In this document: positions 1-33,063 of the stretch, one piece after another
Layout of the letters: each line of letters starts with the position of its first letter
Position numbering within the stretch: position 1 is the stretch's first letter
The notes under the pieces: generated by a model
Databases searched by the model: none
Told to the model about the DNA's origin: nothing
Seen by the model: the letters and a program-made list of their open reading frames with translations, nothing else
From: Cheilinus undulatus
Lineage: Eukaryota > Chordata > Actinopteri > Labriformes > Labridae
DNA length: 64,000 nucleotides
Direction: 5' to 3'
Assembly: GCF_018320785.1 (NCBI RefSeq)
Contig: NC_054869.1
Span: forward strand, 32,776,289-32,840,288
Position numbers and translations under genes: made by a program

Positions 1-20403
<20,403 letters not shown>

Positions 20404-20793
20404 GTTTACCTCTACATCTATGAGGCGAAATTCAGCGAGGAGAGGAAACAGGCAAACAGCGGCAGCTGGCGCTGGCGAAGCCGCAGTACGGCAACGCAGA
20501 AGGGACAATCATAGTAACTATGGCTTACGAGTTACGTCGGTGAAAAATTTCTTTGAACAAGAGTACTGTTAAAGCCACATTAGCTGATAAGAAAATGACC
20601 CTTAGACACCTGGCTTCCTGTAAAAGTGCCTTCCTTTTTCACGTTGAACATGTTTTGATGTATGCGCATTTTTTGCGCAGGACTAGCTATGGGGATAGAA
20701 CGCGATGGCGTCACCGAACGTGACAGGAAATGTTATGTTGCTAATTTTCAGCCGATAAAGGCACAACAACTTCCACTGCTCCGACGGTCAAAG
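20404..20793. promoter_or_regulatory. shared head-to-head promoter of pi4ka and snap29
   Basis: The pi4ka ATG (20403, minus) and the snap29 gene (plus) diverge from this short segment, which is richer in CpG (for example ACGTTACGTCGG-like and GGCGTCACCGAACG blocks) than the surrounding introns. A donor-like AAAG|GTTTGT at 20793/20794 could end a noncoding first exon of snap29, because the snap29 coding ATG sits directly after an acceptor at 21490. No TATA box is evident, which fits two housekeeping genes. The human genes are also divergent neighbours. Confidence 0.6.
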
Positions 20794-21490
20794 GTTTGTT
20801 CCTTGAATTGGTTTTACCCATGATCTTCACTGATTCAATGCACTTATCACCCATTTTAAGAGTAAGCGAGTCGGCTTTGGCCAGCCTCGCATTTCTTGGC
20901 TTACGTGCGTGGTTTAGTGGTTGTAACTGTCTCTTGAGTAACGTCAGCTAGCGGCTGGGCAGCTAACCAACACCCCTTAGCCCAACTTGAAACCATATGA
21001 AGGCCTTTTTTTATTTTGTTAACTTTCCTCCAATATTATCAAGAGGTTTTTCCATCATGTTGTGAATATAAATCAATTTGACATAGTTTCATCGTCGGTC
21101 AAAACTTGTTTGATAGTGTGAAAGTTGTTGTTAGCTTCAACTAAAAACAAGGCTAACGTTAGCATTCTCTTTAAGTTAGGATGCCATTTGTCGAGTCATC
21201 ATGTTCTTTCCTAATTCCCAATATTATTTATTATATTGACACCTCTAAGAATGTTTTGTGGAATTCCCACATATTTTCTTATCTGCTCACTGAGTTGTCC
21301 GAAAGAAAATGGTTTGATTCCTTGTGTCTGGAACTGCAACTAATCAAAATTTGAATGTGAAAGTTCATTAAGACCCTAGATATAAAAACCTTACAAACAT
21401 GAAGATCATGAGAGGGGTTTTTAGAGCTTTGGAGTGTCTTGAAAACTTGAATTCATATTCTGTTGTCAAAAATCTATGTCTTCCGCACAG

Positions 21491-24400
21491 ATGGCCTACC
21501 CTAAGTCCCACAACCCATTTGCCGACGATGATGATGATGAAGATTTCAAACCCAAAAATAGGGGATTCAATGATGAATATGATGACAGTGGGTTGAGTGA
21601 AGCAGAGAGGAGGCAGCGGTACCTCCAGCAGGAAATGATGCGTACAGCTCAGTCTGCTGTGGACAGCAGTAACCGCTCCCTTGGCCTAATTTATGAGTCA
21701 GAGAAGATTGGTGCAGAAACCGGAGAGGTATGTCAGCATAGCCTGCGTATCTTGCCACACAGATTTTCTTGTCTCTCAGAAAGTAAAAATTAATAAAAAA
21801 AAAAAAACACTTGCAGTTCTCAATAATCACCTCTCAATGTCTCTCACCTCCTTTTCCCTCTGTAGGAGCTGATACGTCAGGGGCAAGTCCTGAAAAGAAC
21901 AGAAAAGATGTTGGACAACATGGACGAGGACCTTAAGACTAGCCAGAAGCACATTAACAGCATCAAAAGTGTGTGGGGTGGCCTTGTCAATTACTTCAAG
22001 GGGAAACCAGAGACCAAGCCTCCACCTGAGGAGCCTAAGGTCTACCAGGGGGACGATAGGTATGATTTCCTTCTTCATTCTCAAAAATGTAATTTTTTTA
22101 ATGACTCAAGAGGCCAGAGGGTAGAAGCTTTCCCATTCATTGCTCAACTGATGTGAAAATGATCTTGAAGCCAGGTTTGGCTGGGCGCTAAATGTGTATT
22201 TTATTATCCCTCCTTTCCAGTGATGGCAGCAAAGGCATGATGTTGTCTATTGGCTAATCTGTATGTCTGCCTGCCTGCCTCCCTAAATTTCAATGGAATT
22301 CCTTAAGGATATATTTCCACATTTGGCTCAAAGATTAATTTGAACCTATAGATATGTTGATTTCTTTTCAGCTGCAATATTCAAGAACATTTTTTTCCAT
22401 AACAAACAAATTCAAATGCATTAGTGATAATTCACGAAATCCTTGAGGCAGGGGTTAGATTCTGATGATCAAAGGTCAGTGTTACCATTACCACTTGTTC
22501 CTTCAGTTCTTGGGTGAATGATGTGTCCAGATATATACAAACAAGCGGTTGATTGCATCTGGTTTAGAGTAGTTTTGTCACACATTTGAGAAAATCACTG
22601 CCACAATCATAAGTGCACACAGTGTCCTCTCACTCTGTTACAATTTCTCTGTAACCTTGTGAAAAAGATTGACTCTGGTAAGTCATTTCATTCACTTGAA
22701 CAAGATGGGGGTTAAATAAATAACCGATGTACTGTACAATCATCACACTTACTCTCTTAATGCACTGTTTTGGGCAGTTACTCTCTTACTCATGTGTCAT
22801 AAAAACAAAAGCCCAAGACTGAGATTTAGTAGAGGCTTTTTGATATTTTCAGGTCTAAGTTACGATACACAACACTAAACAGGCCTCCACATCACTAAGT
22901 TAGAGTTCATATTTGACAACACAACTGTTCTAATTATTATTCGAAAATAGTGTTTCAGTCACATTTCTTTAAAAAATGTATGCCTTCCTATATACAGCTT
23001 CTTGTCATTAACCCTCCTTCATTCATCTTACATGCTGATTTAACTGTCTTATAGACTACAAAGTGCCTTGTCCAGCAGCAGAGAGTATGAAGATAAGTAC
23101 CAAGCCAGCCATCCAAACCTAAGGCATTTAAATACAGGAGGTAAGATATTACAAACCCAGCTTGACATAACCACACTTAAAACTGGCTGCCTTCATTATT
23201 CTGTTCTATGTTCAAGGATTTGGAGCTTCTGCATCGATAGATGACAGCTCATCTCTGCAGAATGGATACCCTCAAAACAGACACCTAAAGGAGGCACACC
23301 AGACCCTGGACAAAAACTTAGGTAAAAAATTTCTGTTTTAATCTGCTGCCTCATACCTTGTTATGATTTTAGAAAAAAGTTAAACCACATTCAACAGAAA
23401 ATTAATCAGTTGATGTTCCACAAGGTTTTTGTACTTTTCTTGTCATTTCACATCTTTTTCAGTCATTTATTGTCACTATTCCAACTTGTTTGAAGTATGT
23501 CACTGGTATACAATTTTGAAATGATTTCAGATTAGTTAAATACATCAAAAAACAAGGAAATTTCTCTGTTTCAACATTTGACATGTCATCTTTGTGCTAT
23601 TTCAATCAAATATGAAGTTCAAGTGTTATGGAAATCTTTGCAACTTGCTTTCATTTAAATTTGGGAATTTTTTTTTCAGAAATGTTCATATCATCCCAAG
23701 AAAAGCACACGGAGAAATTGAAGGAAATGTGTTTATGTGTGAACAGTTATTATCTTAAAACAACATTGTGTTTCTACATTTTTGTAAATACAGTCCCCTC
23801 TAAAAGTATTGGAATGGTGAGGCAAATTCATTTATTTTTGCTGTACACTAAAAACTTTTGGGTTTGACATCAACAGATGAATATGAGACAAAAGATAAAC
23901 ATTTTATTTCGAGGTATTTACAACAGGATTTGATACACAACTTAGAAGATAGCACCTTTTGTTTGAACTCACCCATTTTTCATGTGAGCTAAAGTATTAG
24001 AATGTGTGACTGATAGGTGCGTTTTGTTGCCTAGGTGTGTCCTATTAGATTGATTATTCAAACAATAAATAGTGCTGAATGTCTACACTCAGTTTCAGAT
24101 TTGGGTTTTGCCTGTACAGACTGCATTGATAGTTAGAGGTGTAACCAACATGAAAACCAGAGAGCTGTCTATGGGTGAAAAACAAGCAATTGTGAAGCTG
24201 AGAGAAGATTGAAAATTGATTAGAGCCATTGCACAGACATTGGGCATTGCCAGTACAACTGTTAGGAAAGTCCTGAAAAAGAAAGAAGCCACTGATGCAC
24301 TCAGTAACAGCCCTAAAACAGGTAGACCAAGGAAAACAGCATCAGTGGACAACAGAAACATTGTGCGAGCTGTAAAGAAAGACCCTAAAACAACTGTTGG

Positions 24401-25781
24401 TGACATCAGCAACAACCTCCAGAGGGTGGGAGTGAAGGTATCACCATCTACTGTTCACAGAAGACTTCATGGACAAAGGTATAGAGGCTACACCAGAAGG
24501 TGCAAACTACTCATTAGCAAGAAGAACAGGAAGGCCAGGCTGGAATTTGCCAAAATTACAAAGACCACCCTCAAAAACTCTGGGCTTAAGTTTTATGGAC
24601 TGATGAGACAAGGATGAACCTTTACCAAAGTGATGGAAAGACTAAAGTTTGGAGAAAGAAAGGATCTGCTCATGATCCCAAACACAAGCTCATCTGTGAA
24701 ACACAGTGGAGGTAATGTCATGGCTTTGGCTTGCATGTCTTCTTCTGGGACGGGCTCATTAATCTTCATTGATGATGAAACACATGATGGCAGCAACAAA
24801 ATGAACTCAGAAGTCTACAGTAACATTTGTCTGTCAATTTAATGAAAGATGCAACCAAACTGATTGTGGGATCCTTCATCATGTAGCAAGATGATGACCC
24901 AAAACACACTGCCTAAACAACAAAGGAGTTCATCAGAGGCATGAAGTGGAAGGTTTTAGACTGGCCAAGTCAATCTCCAGACCTAAACCCTATAGAGCAT
25001 GCATTTTATCTGCTAAAGAGGAGGCTGAAGAGAGCAACCCCGAAAACAAACAACAACTGAAAGAGGCTGCAGAGAAGCCTGGAAAAGCATCACAAAAGAA
25101 GAATGCCAAAGTTTTGTGATATCAGTGGGTCACAGGTTTGTTGCAGTTATTGCAAGCAAAGGATTTGCAACAAAATATTACGTCTTATTTACTTTTATCT
25201 GTTTCAAGTCTCTCTGTTCCATGTCTTTAGCACACCTAAAAATTTGGTGTTCCGTTACAAATAAAGCTATCTCCTAAGTGGTGTATCAGATCCAGAAGTA
25301 AATACCTCAAATAAAAGCTGAAATGTTGATCTTTTGTCTCATATTCATCTTTTGAAACGCAAAAGTTTTTAGTGTACAGCAAAAAATAAATGAATTGGCC
25401 TCACTGTTCCAATACTTTGTGGAGAGGACTGTACATTTTTTCTAAACAAAAAAGAAAGTAAAAGAAAAATTGATTAGAATAGTTAATTTGGAGTAGTGTA
25501 CTGTACATTCTGACCTAGGTTTTAAATGTTATGTTTTGATGGAAATAACTTTAAAACCTTAAGAACTGAAGTATGGACTGCCAATCCTCAATCTAAGAAT
25601 GTTTCTTCTGAATCCTATAGATGAGATGTGCAGCGGCTTGAGTAGACTGAGGGAACTCGGACTTGGGCTCCAGTCTGAGATCGATGCACAGGACGACTCC
25701 ATTGATGCTCTGCTGAATAGAGTGGACAAGATGGATAGCAAGATTCACAATACAAACCAACAGATTAAAAAACTCAAATGA
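21491..25781 (+). CDS. snap29: SNAP29, Qb/Qc SNARE, complete
   Basis: SNAP29 gives the Qb and Qc helices to SNARE complexes, for example with syntaxin 17 and VAMP8 in autophagosome-lysosome fusion. Coding exons: 21491-21727, 21866-22059, 23055-23140, 23217-23321, 25621-25781; 783 nt, 260 aa (human 258). The ATG at 21491 directly follows the acceptor CGCACAG; an ATG at 21476 is in the intron. The protein starts [22 protein letters not shown] is the EHD-binding motif of SNAP29. The Qb SNARE helix spans roughly residues 43-115. An acidic, proline-rich linker follows ([14 protein letters not shown]). The Qc helix is encoded mostly by the last exon (about residues 208-260, [20 protein letters not shown]). 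The palmitoylated cysteine cluster of SNAP25 is absent, as expected for SNAP29. Intron 4 carries a Tc1 element. Confidence 0.97.
23791..25431 (+). mobile_element. Tc1/mariner DNA transposon, full length but dead
   Basis: Long terminal inverted repeats: the left end begins CAGTCCCCTCTAAAAGTATT at 23791, and the right end is its imperfect inverse ending at 25431. The repeats extend about 170 bases or more inwards (GCTGTACACTAAAAACTTTTG near the left end has its inverse near the right end). The element is flanked by TA on both sides (23789-23790 and 25432-25433), the standard Tc1 target duplication. The 1641 bp length is normal for the family. It sits in snap29 intron 4 in the same orientation as the gene and ends well before the last exon acceptor. 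Confidence 0.93.
24150..25130 (+). pseudogene. Tc1-like transposase, broken
   Basis: Starts [20 protein letters not shown] at 24150, then an in-frame TGA at 24210. The next open stretch (24216-24617) encodes the paired-like helix-turn-helix region, including [13 protein letters not shown] and a GRPRKT AT-hook-like linker. A frameshift near 24595 separates it from the catalytic region, where [20 protein letters not shown] and NPIEHAF can still be read with further stops (for example TAG just before QDDDPKHT). It cannot make an intact transposase. Confidence 0.9.
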
Positions 25782-27000
25782 AACAAACACTTGGACTCAT
25801 TTCATAGGAACAGAAGACAGAAGCAGGTCGTCCCCTCTTTGATGTCCATCCTGGCCTGTGTTGAATAAACTATGTTTAAAACCATGTATCGCTAACAGAC
25901 AAGCACGTTAACATGCTTAACTTCATCGTTTTCTCACAGAATGACTGGCAAGTCATTTTTACTTCATATTAAATCCATGTTTATTTAGTGAATCCTCCAG
26001 CCACATCAATATGTTACTTATGTTTAGAAGGGAAGACTCTATACCACGTGTGTAGTGATGTAAGGGACGGTTTCTGTAAAGATAAAATCTGTTGTATTTC
26101 CTCCGTCTTACCCCACTGCACCTCAGTCTGAATGTAGAATATCACCAAAGATTTACCATTAGTTACTAGTTCATCATAGTTTGTTCATCATTCAGGCTAA
26201 TCAGAGAAATGACTCCACTGATTCACAAAGCAGATTGGTCTTAAATCACATTTCTTTGTGTGTATAATTCATATGTCAGTGTTAACTGGAATTACTGGCC
26301 CTGCCTTCACGTACAAACACCACACCTTGGATGTCCAGCTCAGCTCACTTTTGCCTTACATATTTTATATATTTGTATGTTCAATACAATAGCTTAGTCC
26401 TGTGCCATGATTCCCTCTCCACTGTTGAATTTCCTGTTAAGATGCTTCACTTTGTTTAAACAGTCAGTTCATTTGTTTGAAGTATGTCTATACTCATTCT
26501 TTGCTTTTATATGGAAGCCAGAAGTGGATATACATTTGTTCATTTCTTTTACTCCATTTTCCTGTGATCTTGTATTCTCAGTTTCTCTAGAAATTAACAC
26601 ATCGACTTGGAAAAAACAGTAAACTTATCCCAAGGTAACAAAATACATAAGTCAAAATGTCAAGAACACAGCTAAAACATACAACTACAGAAAAATGGAG
26701 TAAAATCAAACTTATGGCTGTTTGTTCGCCTTGGGCTTCCATAATTTCTGTAGCATTATATAAAAATGTTTATATTGAGAAATGTATGAGATATTACAAA
26801 ATGTGATTAAGTGAGTTTATGTACAATGAAAAATGTGAACATGCTATCTGTGAATAAGAAATGAGTCTGATGAATACGCCTTTAATTATTACTGTATATC
26901 TCCCCGGGGGTACATTTATGTGTACATAAATCATTTGAAAGGTTTTGCAATTAAATTTATGTTACTCTGATAAAACTGTTAAAAAAAGAAAATAAAAAGA
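25782..27000 (+). other. snap29 3' UTR, with near and far poly(A) signals
   Basis: AATAAA occurs at 25864-25869, about 80 bases after the stop, and again at 26991-26996 after an AT-rich run. Either a short or a 1.2 kb 3' UTR, or both, is possible. No other gene signal is seen in this stretch. Confidence 0.5.
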
Positions 27001-27153
27001 TTTACGATTTATTCTTATCCAAAATACAAACCCAATAAAACATCTATAAGTGGAGTTTCAGGTGTCCTTGTTAAAGTGAAGCAGGAACCCAAAAGCACCA
27101 CAAGGTGGTGCCATATTTTAGGAGTGGATGGACTACTGAAAGGTGATGCTTTC

Positions 27154-27404
27154 AATGGGCTCTATGCATGAACTGCTTCTGCATTTGGCATTAGACCGCT
27201 CCCACACTTCCAGTTGGGAGAAAAGAAAGGTGTATGATGGCAAAGTCGTTGCGGTTTACTCGCTGTTTGCATGAGTTACCTGAGCTGACTGTTAATGACG
27301 AGTTAAATTTGGCTGAAGATGTATCGTATCGTTGGGCGGAAGTTGTGAAGCGGCCTTATTTTCCACCGGAAATACGCCACCCCCTGCCATGCATAGAGCC
27401 CATT
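27154..27404. repeat. 251 bp MITE with perfect 17 bp terminal inverted repeats
   Basis: AATGGGCTCTATGCATG at 27154-27170 is exactly inverted at 27388-27404. The interior is moderately GC-rich and noncoding. It lies about 160 bases after the distal snap29 poly(A) signal. Confidence 0.8.
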
Positions 27405-30400
27405 ATTCATTGATTTTTACATATTCATATTGTAGCTTCATTTTATTGTGATGCTGAAACAGGGTGATATTATCAGATCAAATCGCCAGTTTATAACAGT
27501 AAGCTTAGTACAAATGGGAAAATTTGCATGTCTATTAAACACCAAAACCTCTAGAGATCAAAACACATTGACCATGGTTAGTGAATTTTATTTAGAGGCT
27601 CAAATTTAAGAATGCACCAGAAGCCTTGAAATAGTCTGCCTTGTAATGATACTGTACATGATCCTAGAGAACAGGACATCTCTTTTATTATTACTGCAGT
27701 ATACACGTGTGTTCACTGTACTGACTGTTGTGTTCCAGCTGTGTTCCTGTGCAGGTCGGGTCCTCGTAAGGAGTTGTCCATTCATTATCATTCCTCTGTG
27801 CTGGACCAGCTGCTCCTGTGGAGGCCCTCATTAGGAGGACTTGCTAATTACAGTACACACATCTTAAAACATACGCATACTTCACACAACACTGGGGCAA
27901 CACTGAGGGGGAAATGGGGTGTCAACTAACAGGACCTCGAACTGAGGAATGCCTCTGCTCAACTGAGCCAGAAGTTGATTTTGGAAGTTTTTAAGAATTG
28001 ACTCAAATTGATTCCTGTTTCTATTTTATAGTTTTGTTTAATGCAGAAACAAAAACAAAACCCTCTCAGATACTGTTACTTTACAAAATCAAATAATCTG
28101 AAATGGTACTGAGCATAGCTACTGAGTGGTGGTGGCAGCAGTATCACACTTGTTTCATTGACTCAATGAGTGTGCTGCACAGTCTGGAGCTATTGCTAAA
28201 GCCCCTCAGGTGGAGGTGGCTCCACACATCCAGTGGCCCAACCAATAAACGGAAGTCACCCCTGGGTTCTCTCCCTTCACGCCATCCATGGGGGCCGGGA
28301 GGGCTTTGAACAGCTGTCTTGTCAAAAGCAAACAGTGGCCGTGCTGTGACAAAGACCGTCGGTGCTGGAATGCCCCCTTTTCAGCAGGCGTAATCCCAGA
28401 ACACACTGCTGTCGGAGCCTATCAGGCACTGGGCCAGAGACGGGCCTTCCTGCCCTTTGGAAAGCGGGTTAGCAGCAGAGTCAGGGCAGCCAGGGGGGTA
28501 ACGCCTGCTCCAGAGGGGATGGACTGTCAGGCTGACAGCACTCTATTGCCACTGTTGTAGTAAGAGAAAATAAAGAGTTGTGCTGACGGAGGGGAGTTTG
28601 GTAGGGAGAAGGGGGAGAGGGGCAGAGCAGGGAAAGGGAAAGAGAGATTAATGGAGGAGGTAAAGTTCAAGTGCCGCAAAGATGAAACACATGAATGAAG
28701 GAGGAAGACTCTTTCCCAAAGGACTCGTGTTGATTTGTCAAATCTTTGGTCATCTTGTTTTCCACAGAAGTCAAAGTTCACTTTCTATTTTCCTAAACAG
28801 TCCTCCTATCTCAAGAAGACAGTGACCTTTAGATTGCGCTTACTTAAAGCCTTAATATTTACATTTTAACATCTTCAAATCCAACCTAAAATCTGCAATG
28901 GCTAATGTTGTTAAGCTCTATTGTGTCCTTGTATAGAGTGGTGTGCACTAAGCAGTAAATAGTGATTGATTAATGATACAATTAATGCAGGGGCAAGATA
29001 ATATGACAGCATTATTTTGGGATTTATTTTGTGCCATACCATATCCATAGTTATTAACGCTCTGAGCCCTAAGCTGTTTTTAGCCTTTTTGTTTTGCCAA
29101 ACTTACTATCTTATAAAAGCTAATACATCAAACCAACAGTGCACACTCAAGCTCTAAACAGCTTTTTTTTCAGGACAATGTGGGCTTTAAGAATATGCAG
29201 TAATGTCACTTGATTTTTAAAACATTATGGGATTATAAAGACAAATAAAAAAATAACACAGAAATCAAAACTCAAAGATTTGTATGCGTGAAACACAGTA
29301 AGCATTTGTTTTAAACTTTTTTTCTTTTAAACAAACTTGTTCCCCCATTTCTTGGGATCAAAAGGTGAAAAATTCATCATTCTGTGGCCAAATGTTTTCA
29401 AATATCAACATATTTACAAAATAAGTTCTTGTGCTATTTTATATTGGCTGAAGAGTGCCCCATTATTCAAAGCAGGTCCTGTCTGCAGAGACACAGAGGG
29501 ACACTCATGCCCTCTCCTTCAGTTTGTGTTTACACATACACTGTTTGGCAAAGCATTACGTGACGATGGAACAGCCTGTCATTGGTTGTCACAGGCTCAC
29601 ACCCCGTGTGACTTCTGTTTTGGGAACTTGACTTGGCAAATACTAAGTTAGTGGAAGAAACGGTCGAAAAATTGATAAAAAAAAAATCTTTAAAAATACT
29701 TTATCAAGAGTTAATGGTGTGGATTTACGCCTCGTTTCCACCTTCGTATGGTCACATAGATAGGTCGACAGAAGGTTGATTATTTCCGAGGGGAATCTCC
29801 GTGATGCCTGACGTGTCTGTGAAACTCCTCTAAGTAATATTTTCGTCTGGAATGTGCCGAGAGTACATTGAAAAAATTGAACTTTTGCGTATGAAAGTGT
29901 GCTAGCTGACCAAGCTGCTAACTAGCTAACAGGCTCCAACGGCTCACACATATAATACCCTGTCAGATTAACCATTTTGGTGTAAAATTTGTGAGGATGT
30001 ATTGGTCAAGTGCTGCAAGATTGTTTTGGTAGTGTCAGATATATTTAAACATTTAAGTGAAAAGTTAGGGAGGGATAATTAGATAAAAACTGATTATTTA
30101 ACATAAATGAGCATTTGAATGGCTTAACAAGTTAGCTTAGCTTAGCTTAGCTCGTTCAGCCATTCATATGTCCTCATATGAAATATGTGCTGCTCTCCTG
30201 GTTGGCCAACTTCTTCAGTTATTTCTTCATATGCACTATTAGTCCTGTTTTATTCGAGTAACTCCAGTAAACACAGATTCCATGCTGCTTAATGGTAAAA
30301 AACTGAACAAATGTATCCTCCCAAATGGCTACAAGTTGTTTATCAGTTTTTAAATCTTTGTAAAGTGCAGCTCCTTGAGTTGGACACTAGGAGGCATCAT

Positions 30401-33063
30401 CCATATATTTACAGATAGATGGAGATCAGTTGCATACATGTGTGAAAAAGAGGCGTTAATATTTAATGCCTGTAAAGTCACCCAAGTTCCAGGCTCACTA
30501 GAAAAGATACCATAAGGGCTACTGAGGCCTGGACAGTGTCATTAGAACAGCAAAAAGGCGGGCTTCAAGAGGAAGAATAGTATGGCTACAGTTTATGGTT
30601 CAAAAGTTATTCAACATTTTATAACCTCTATCTCTTCTTTTTTTATAGGACGTCAGCCTCAAGGTTTAAAAAAAAAATTTAAAAATTGTATTCATTGTTG
30701 TTGCACTGCTTGTTTTCTTCCTTTTTGCTTTTCCATTGGCTCTCTTTTCTTCTCTCTTCCTGAATCTCTCTACACATCCTGCATCTCCCTTTTCTCTCTC
30801 TTTGCATCTCTCTCTTCTCTCTTTGTGGCTCTCTTATCTCCTCTGCATTGCCCTGCTCTTTTTTGAATCTCCCTCCTTATTTTTAATCTTCTTCTATCCA
30901 TTTACAATCCAAGCATGAGTAAGTCTGGTTCTGCTCAAGGTTTCTGCCACTGAAACTTTGGTTGACAAATGTTGGGTCATTTAAATGATAAATAAAGGGT
31001 ACAATCTTCACCTGCCCTCTTTGTAAAGTGTCTTGTAATGATGTTGGTTATGAATTGGCACTATAAAAAAATACTTGTTGAGATTGAGGTAAACAGTCAG
31101 CATGCACAAAAGCCATGGCTTTCAGGTCAGAGTCAGTGTTCACATTAAAAAAACTCTCCTCCATGTTTATGTTCCCCATCTTTATGTCAGAGGAAGAAGG
31201 CAAACGCGCTTCCATATTATACCGTGCATCTTGGTATGCCCTGTTCAGACAGCTGTTTAAAAAAGAAAAAGTGAGGTGCAGAAGATTTGTCAGTTGTCTC
31301 TGTTTGCAGGTAACATTAAGCCTGTCCACACATCCCCTCTGACAGTGACATAACAAAAACACCCTAAACTGTGGAGAATGTTCCTCAAAAGCATGATTAT
31401 AGACATTAGTGGTCATTTTTTTGTCGTCATCTTGTTTACACCACAGGAAAAAATGCAAAGAATGTTACCAATGTATGTTGATTGGTACTTGTTTGCATCG
31501 TGTTGCGTATGTTCAGCAGCACTCCTCTTTTAACTGTGAGGTCCTGCATGTAAACACCGGTCAGACTGCGGGATATACTTAGCAGAGCTGAGGTGTGCTC
31601 ATAATAGTTATCACTGAGGGGAGAGGTCAGAAATGCTAATGATGGTCTGTGTGACAAAAAGTTTCAATTTCATGTAGCAATGAAGTTCCATGTTGGAAAT
31701 ATGACAGGAGGGGTGAAATGATAATATAGTTTTTATTTTCAGTAATGTATACAGATGTATACAGAGTATGCTGTGCTGCACTAACAAAATCGCCACTTGT
31801 TTTATAATAAATAAACACACAAACACAGACACAGTGAAGGGAGAGAAAGAGAAAATCACAGCTTTCCTGAGAGAAAAGCTTTTCACTGGTACCACACATG
31901 TCCTCATCTCAAACCTACAGATGTAGATGGGGAAAGACGTACTGAGCAAAGCACTCTTTTAAAGGTTGAGCAGGTAAGCAGAGTTTTATACTTTCAAAGA
32001 AAATACCACAAGACATGAAGGACAGGGAGAGCAGACGAAGGAGCTTCAGGGAGTGCTGGGAGGAGATTTTGCTAATAAAATGGGAGGAACGTGGCTGTGC
32101 ATGATAGTTATATTGGATAATAAACTCCCTTGTGAAAGTAATAGGTTTTCTGAGAGGGTCAGGGAGTGAAAACAACACAGTTATTAAGCAATCCTAGGAC
32201 ACAGAGGACAGAGAGAACCACAATGAAATTCTCTTAAATGGCTCTTTTTCCTCTCCAACAAAGTCAGGTCTAAACAGATGGGACTGATGTCAGCTTTGAG
32301 TCACTTTAAACTAGTAGAAACATCAATGACTGACACCAGGAGATGCAGACAAGAAAGCTGATGCTTGCTGGGAGACAAAGACACAAATCTCTGCACCTGA
32401 GAGGTAATACCTGATATCCATCTTGACCTCCTAGTATAACTGATTTTTTTGTTGAGAGAAACAATAAAAAAGGACACAAGTGTAAAACACAGAAATGTTG
32501 ACTCAAGGGTTATAGTGATGGACACATTTTGGATTAACCAGTTTTTAGCATCTCCAACCTGCAGGTAATTAAAGATCCTCAGGACCGGGGCTTGAACTGG
32601 GTGCAGCAACTGCTTTTGGTGTTTATACTGTTGTATAGTTAAAACTGTAGCTATATAGTCACATATACATAACGCATAAACAATCAAAAGTAAAAAATGT
32701 ATAAAGCAAAATAATATATTTATATATTTATACATTATGCATTAACAAATGCCATTGTATTGATGGAGGTAGATAGCAAAGATTTAGAGGTAAAAAAAAA
32801 AGCATATATAGATGCTGGTGTGCTTTGGAGGAGAATGTGGCTGTAAAATGCAAGAACTTTAGTGTGCTTGGTAAAAGTGTATACAGTACAGAATATGAGG
32901 TGAAAAGAAAAAGTGGCAGGATGCTGCTGATCTCCTTGAGTTACCCATCCAGAAATCTGGATTGAAGCGGTCTGGCTTGGCTGGCATGGTCCTCCACAGT
33001 AAGCTGGAGGCGTTGAGGGAAATCTCATCCCTGCATGCGGATGTCTGGGGTTAACATGTTGGC
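27405..33063. other. intergenic between snap29 and the SBSPON-like gene, no gene seen
   Basis: No ORF here has a recognisable domain or good splice context. Contents: a GC-richer block at about 28200-28560, a pyrimidine-rich run at about 30730-30870 (CTCTCTTTC and similar), and a short CTTAG tandem at about 30140-30160. The right part, perhaps down to a TTTATT (inverse AATAAA) at 31732-31737, may be the 3' UTR of the minus-strand SBSPON-like gene. The two longest minus-strand open frames (31048-31458 and 32301-32735) fall in this stretch and look like chance frames. Confidence 0.5.

Noticed and set aside
20404-20508. N-terminal extension of pi4ka from an ATG at 20508
   Set aside because: The added residues do not resemble the known glycine-rich leader, and the segment lies in the promoter side. 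Kept only as an alternative.
24216-24617. 133 aa frame as an independent gene
   Set aside because: It is the middle part of a broken Tc1 transposase within a complete transposon.
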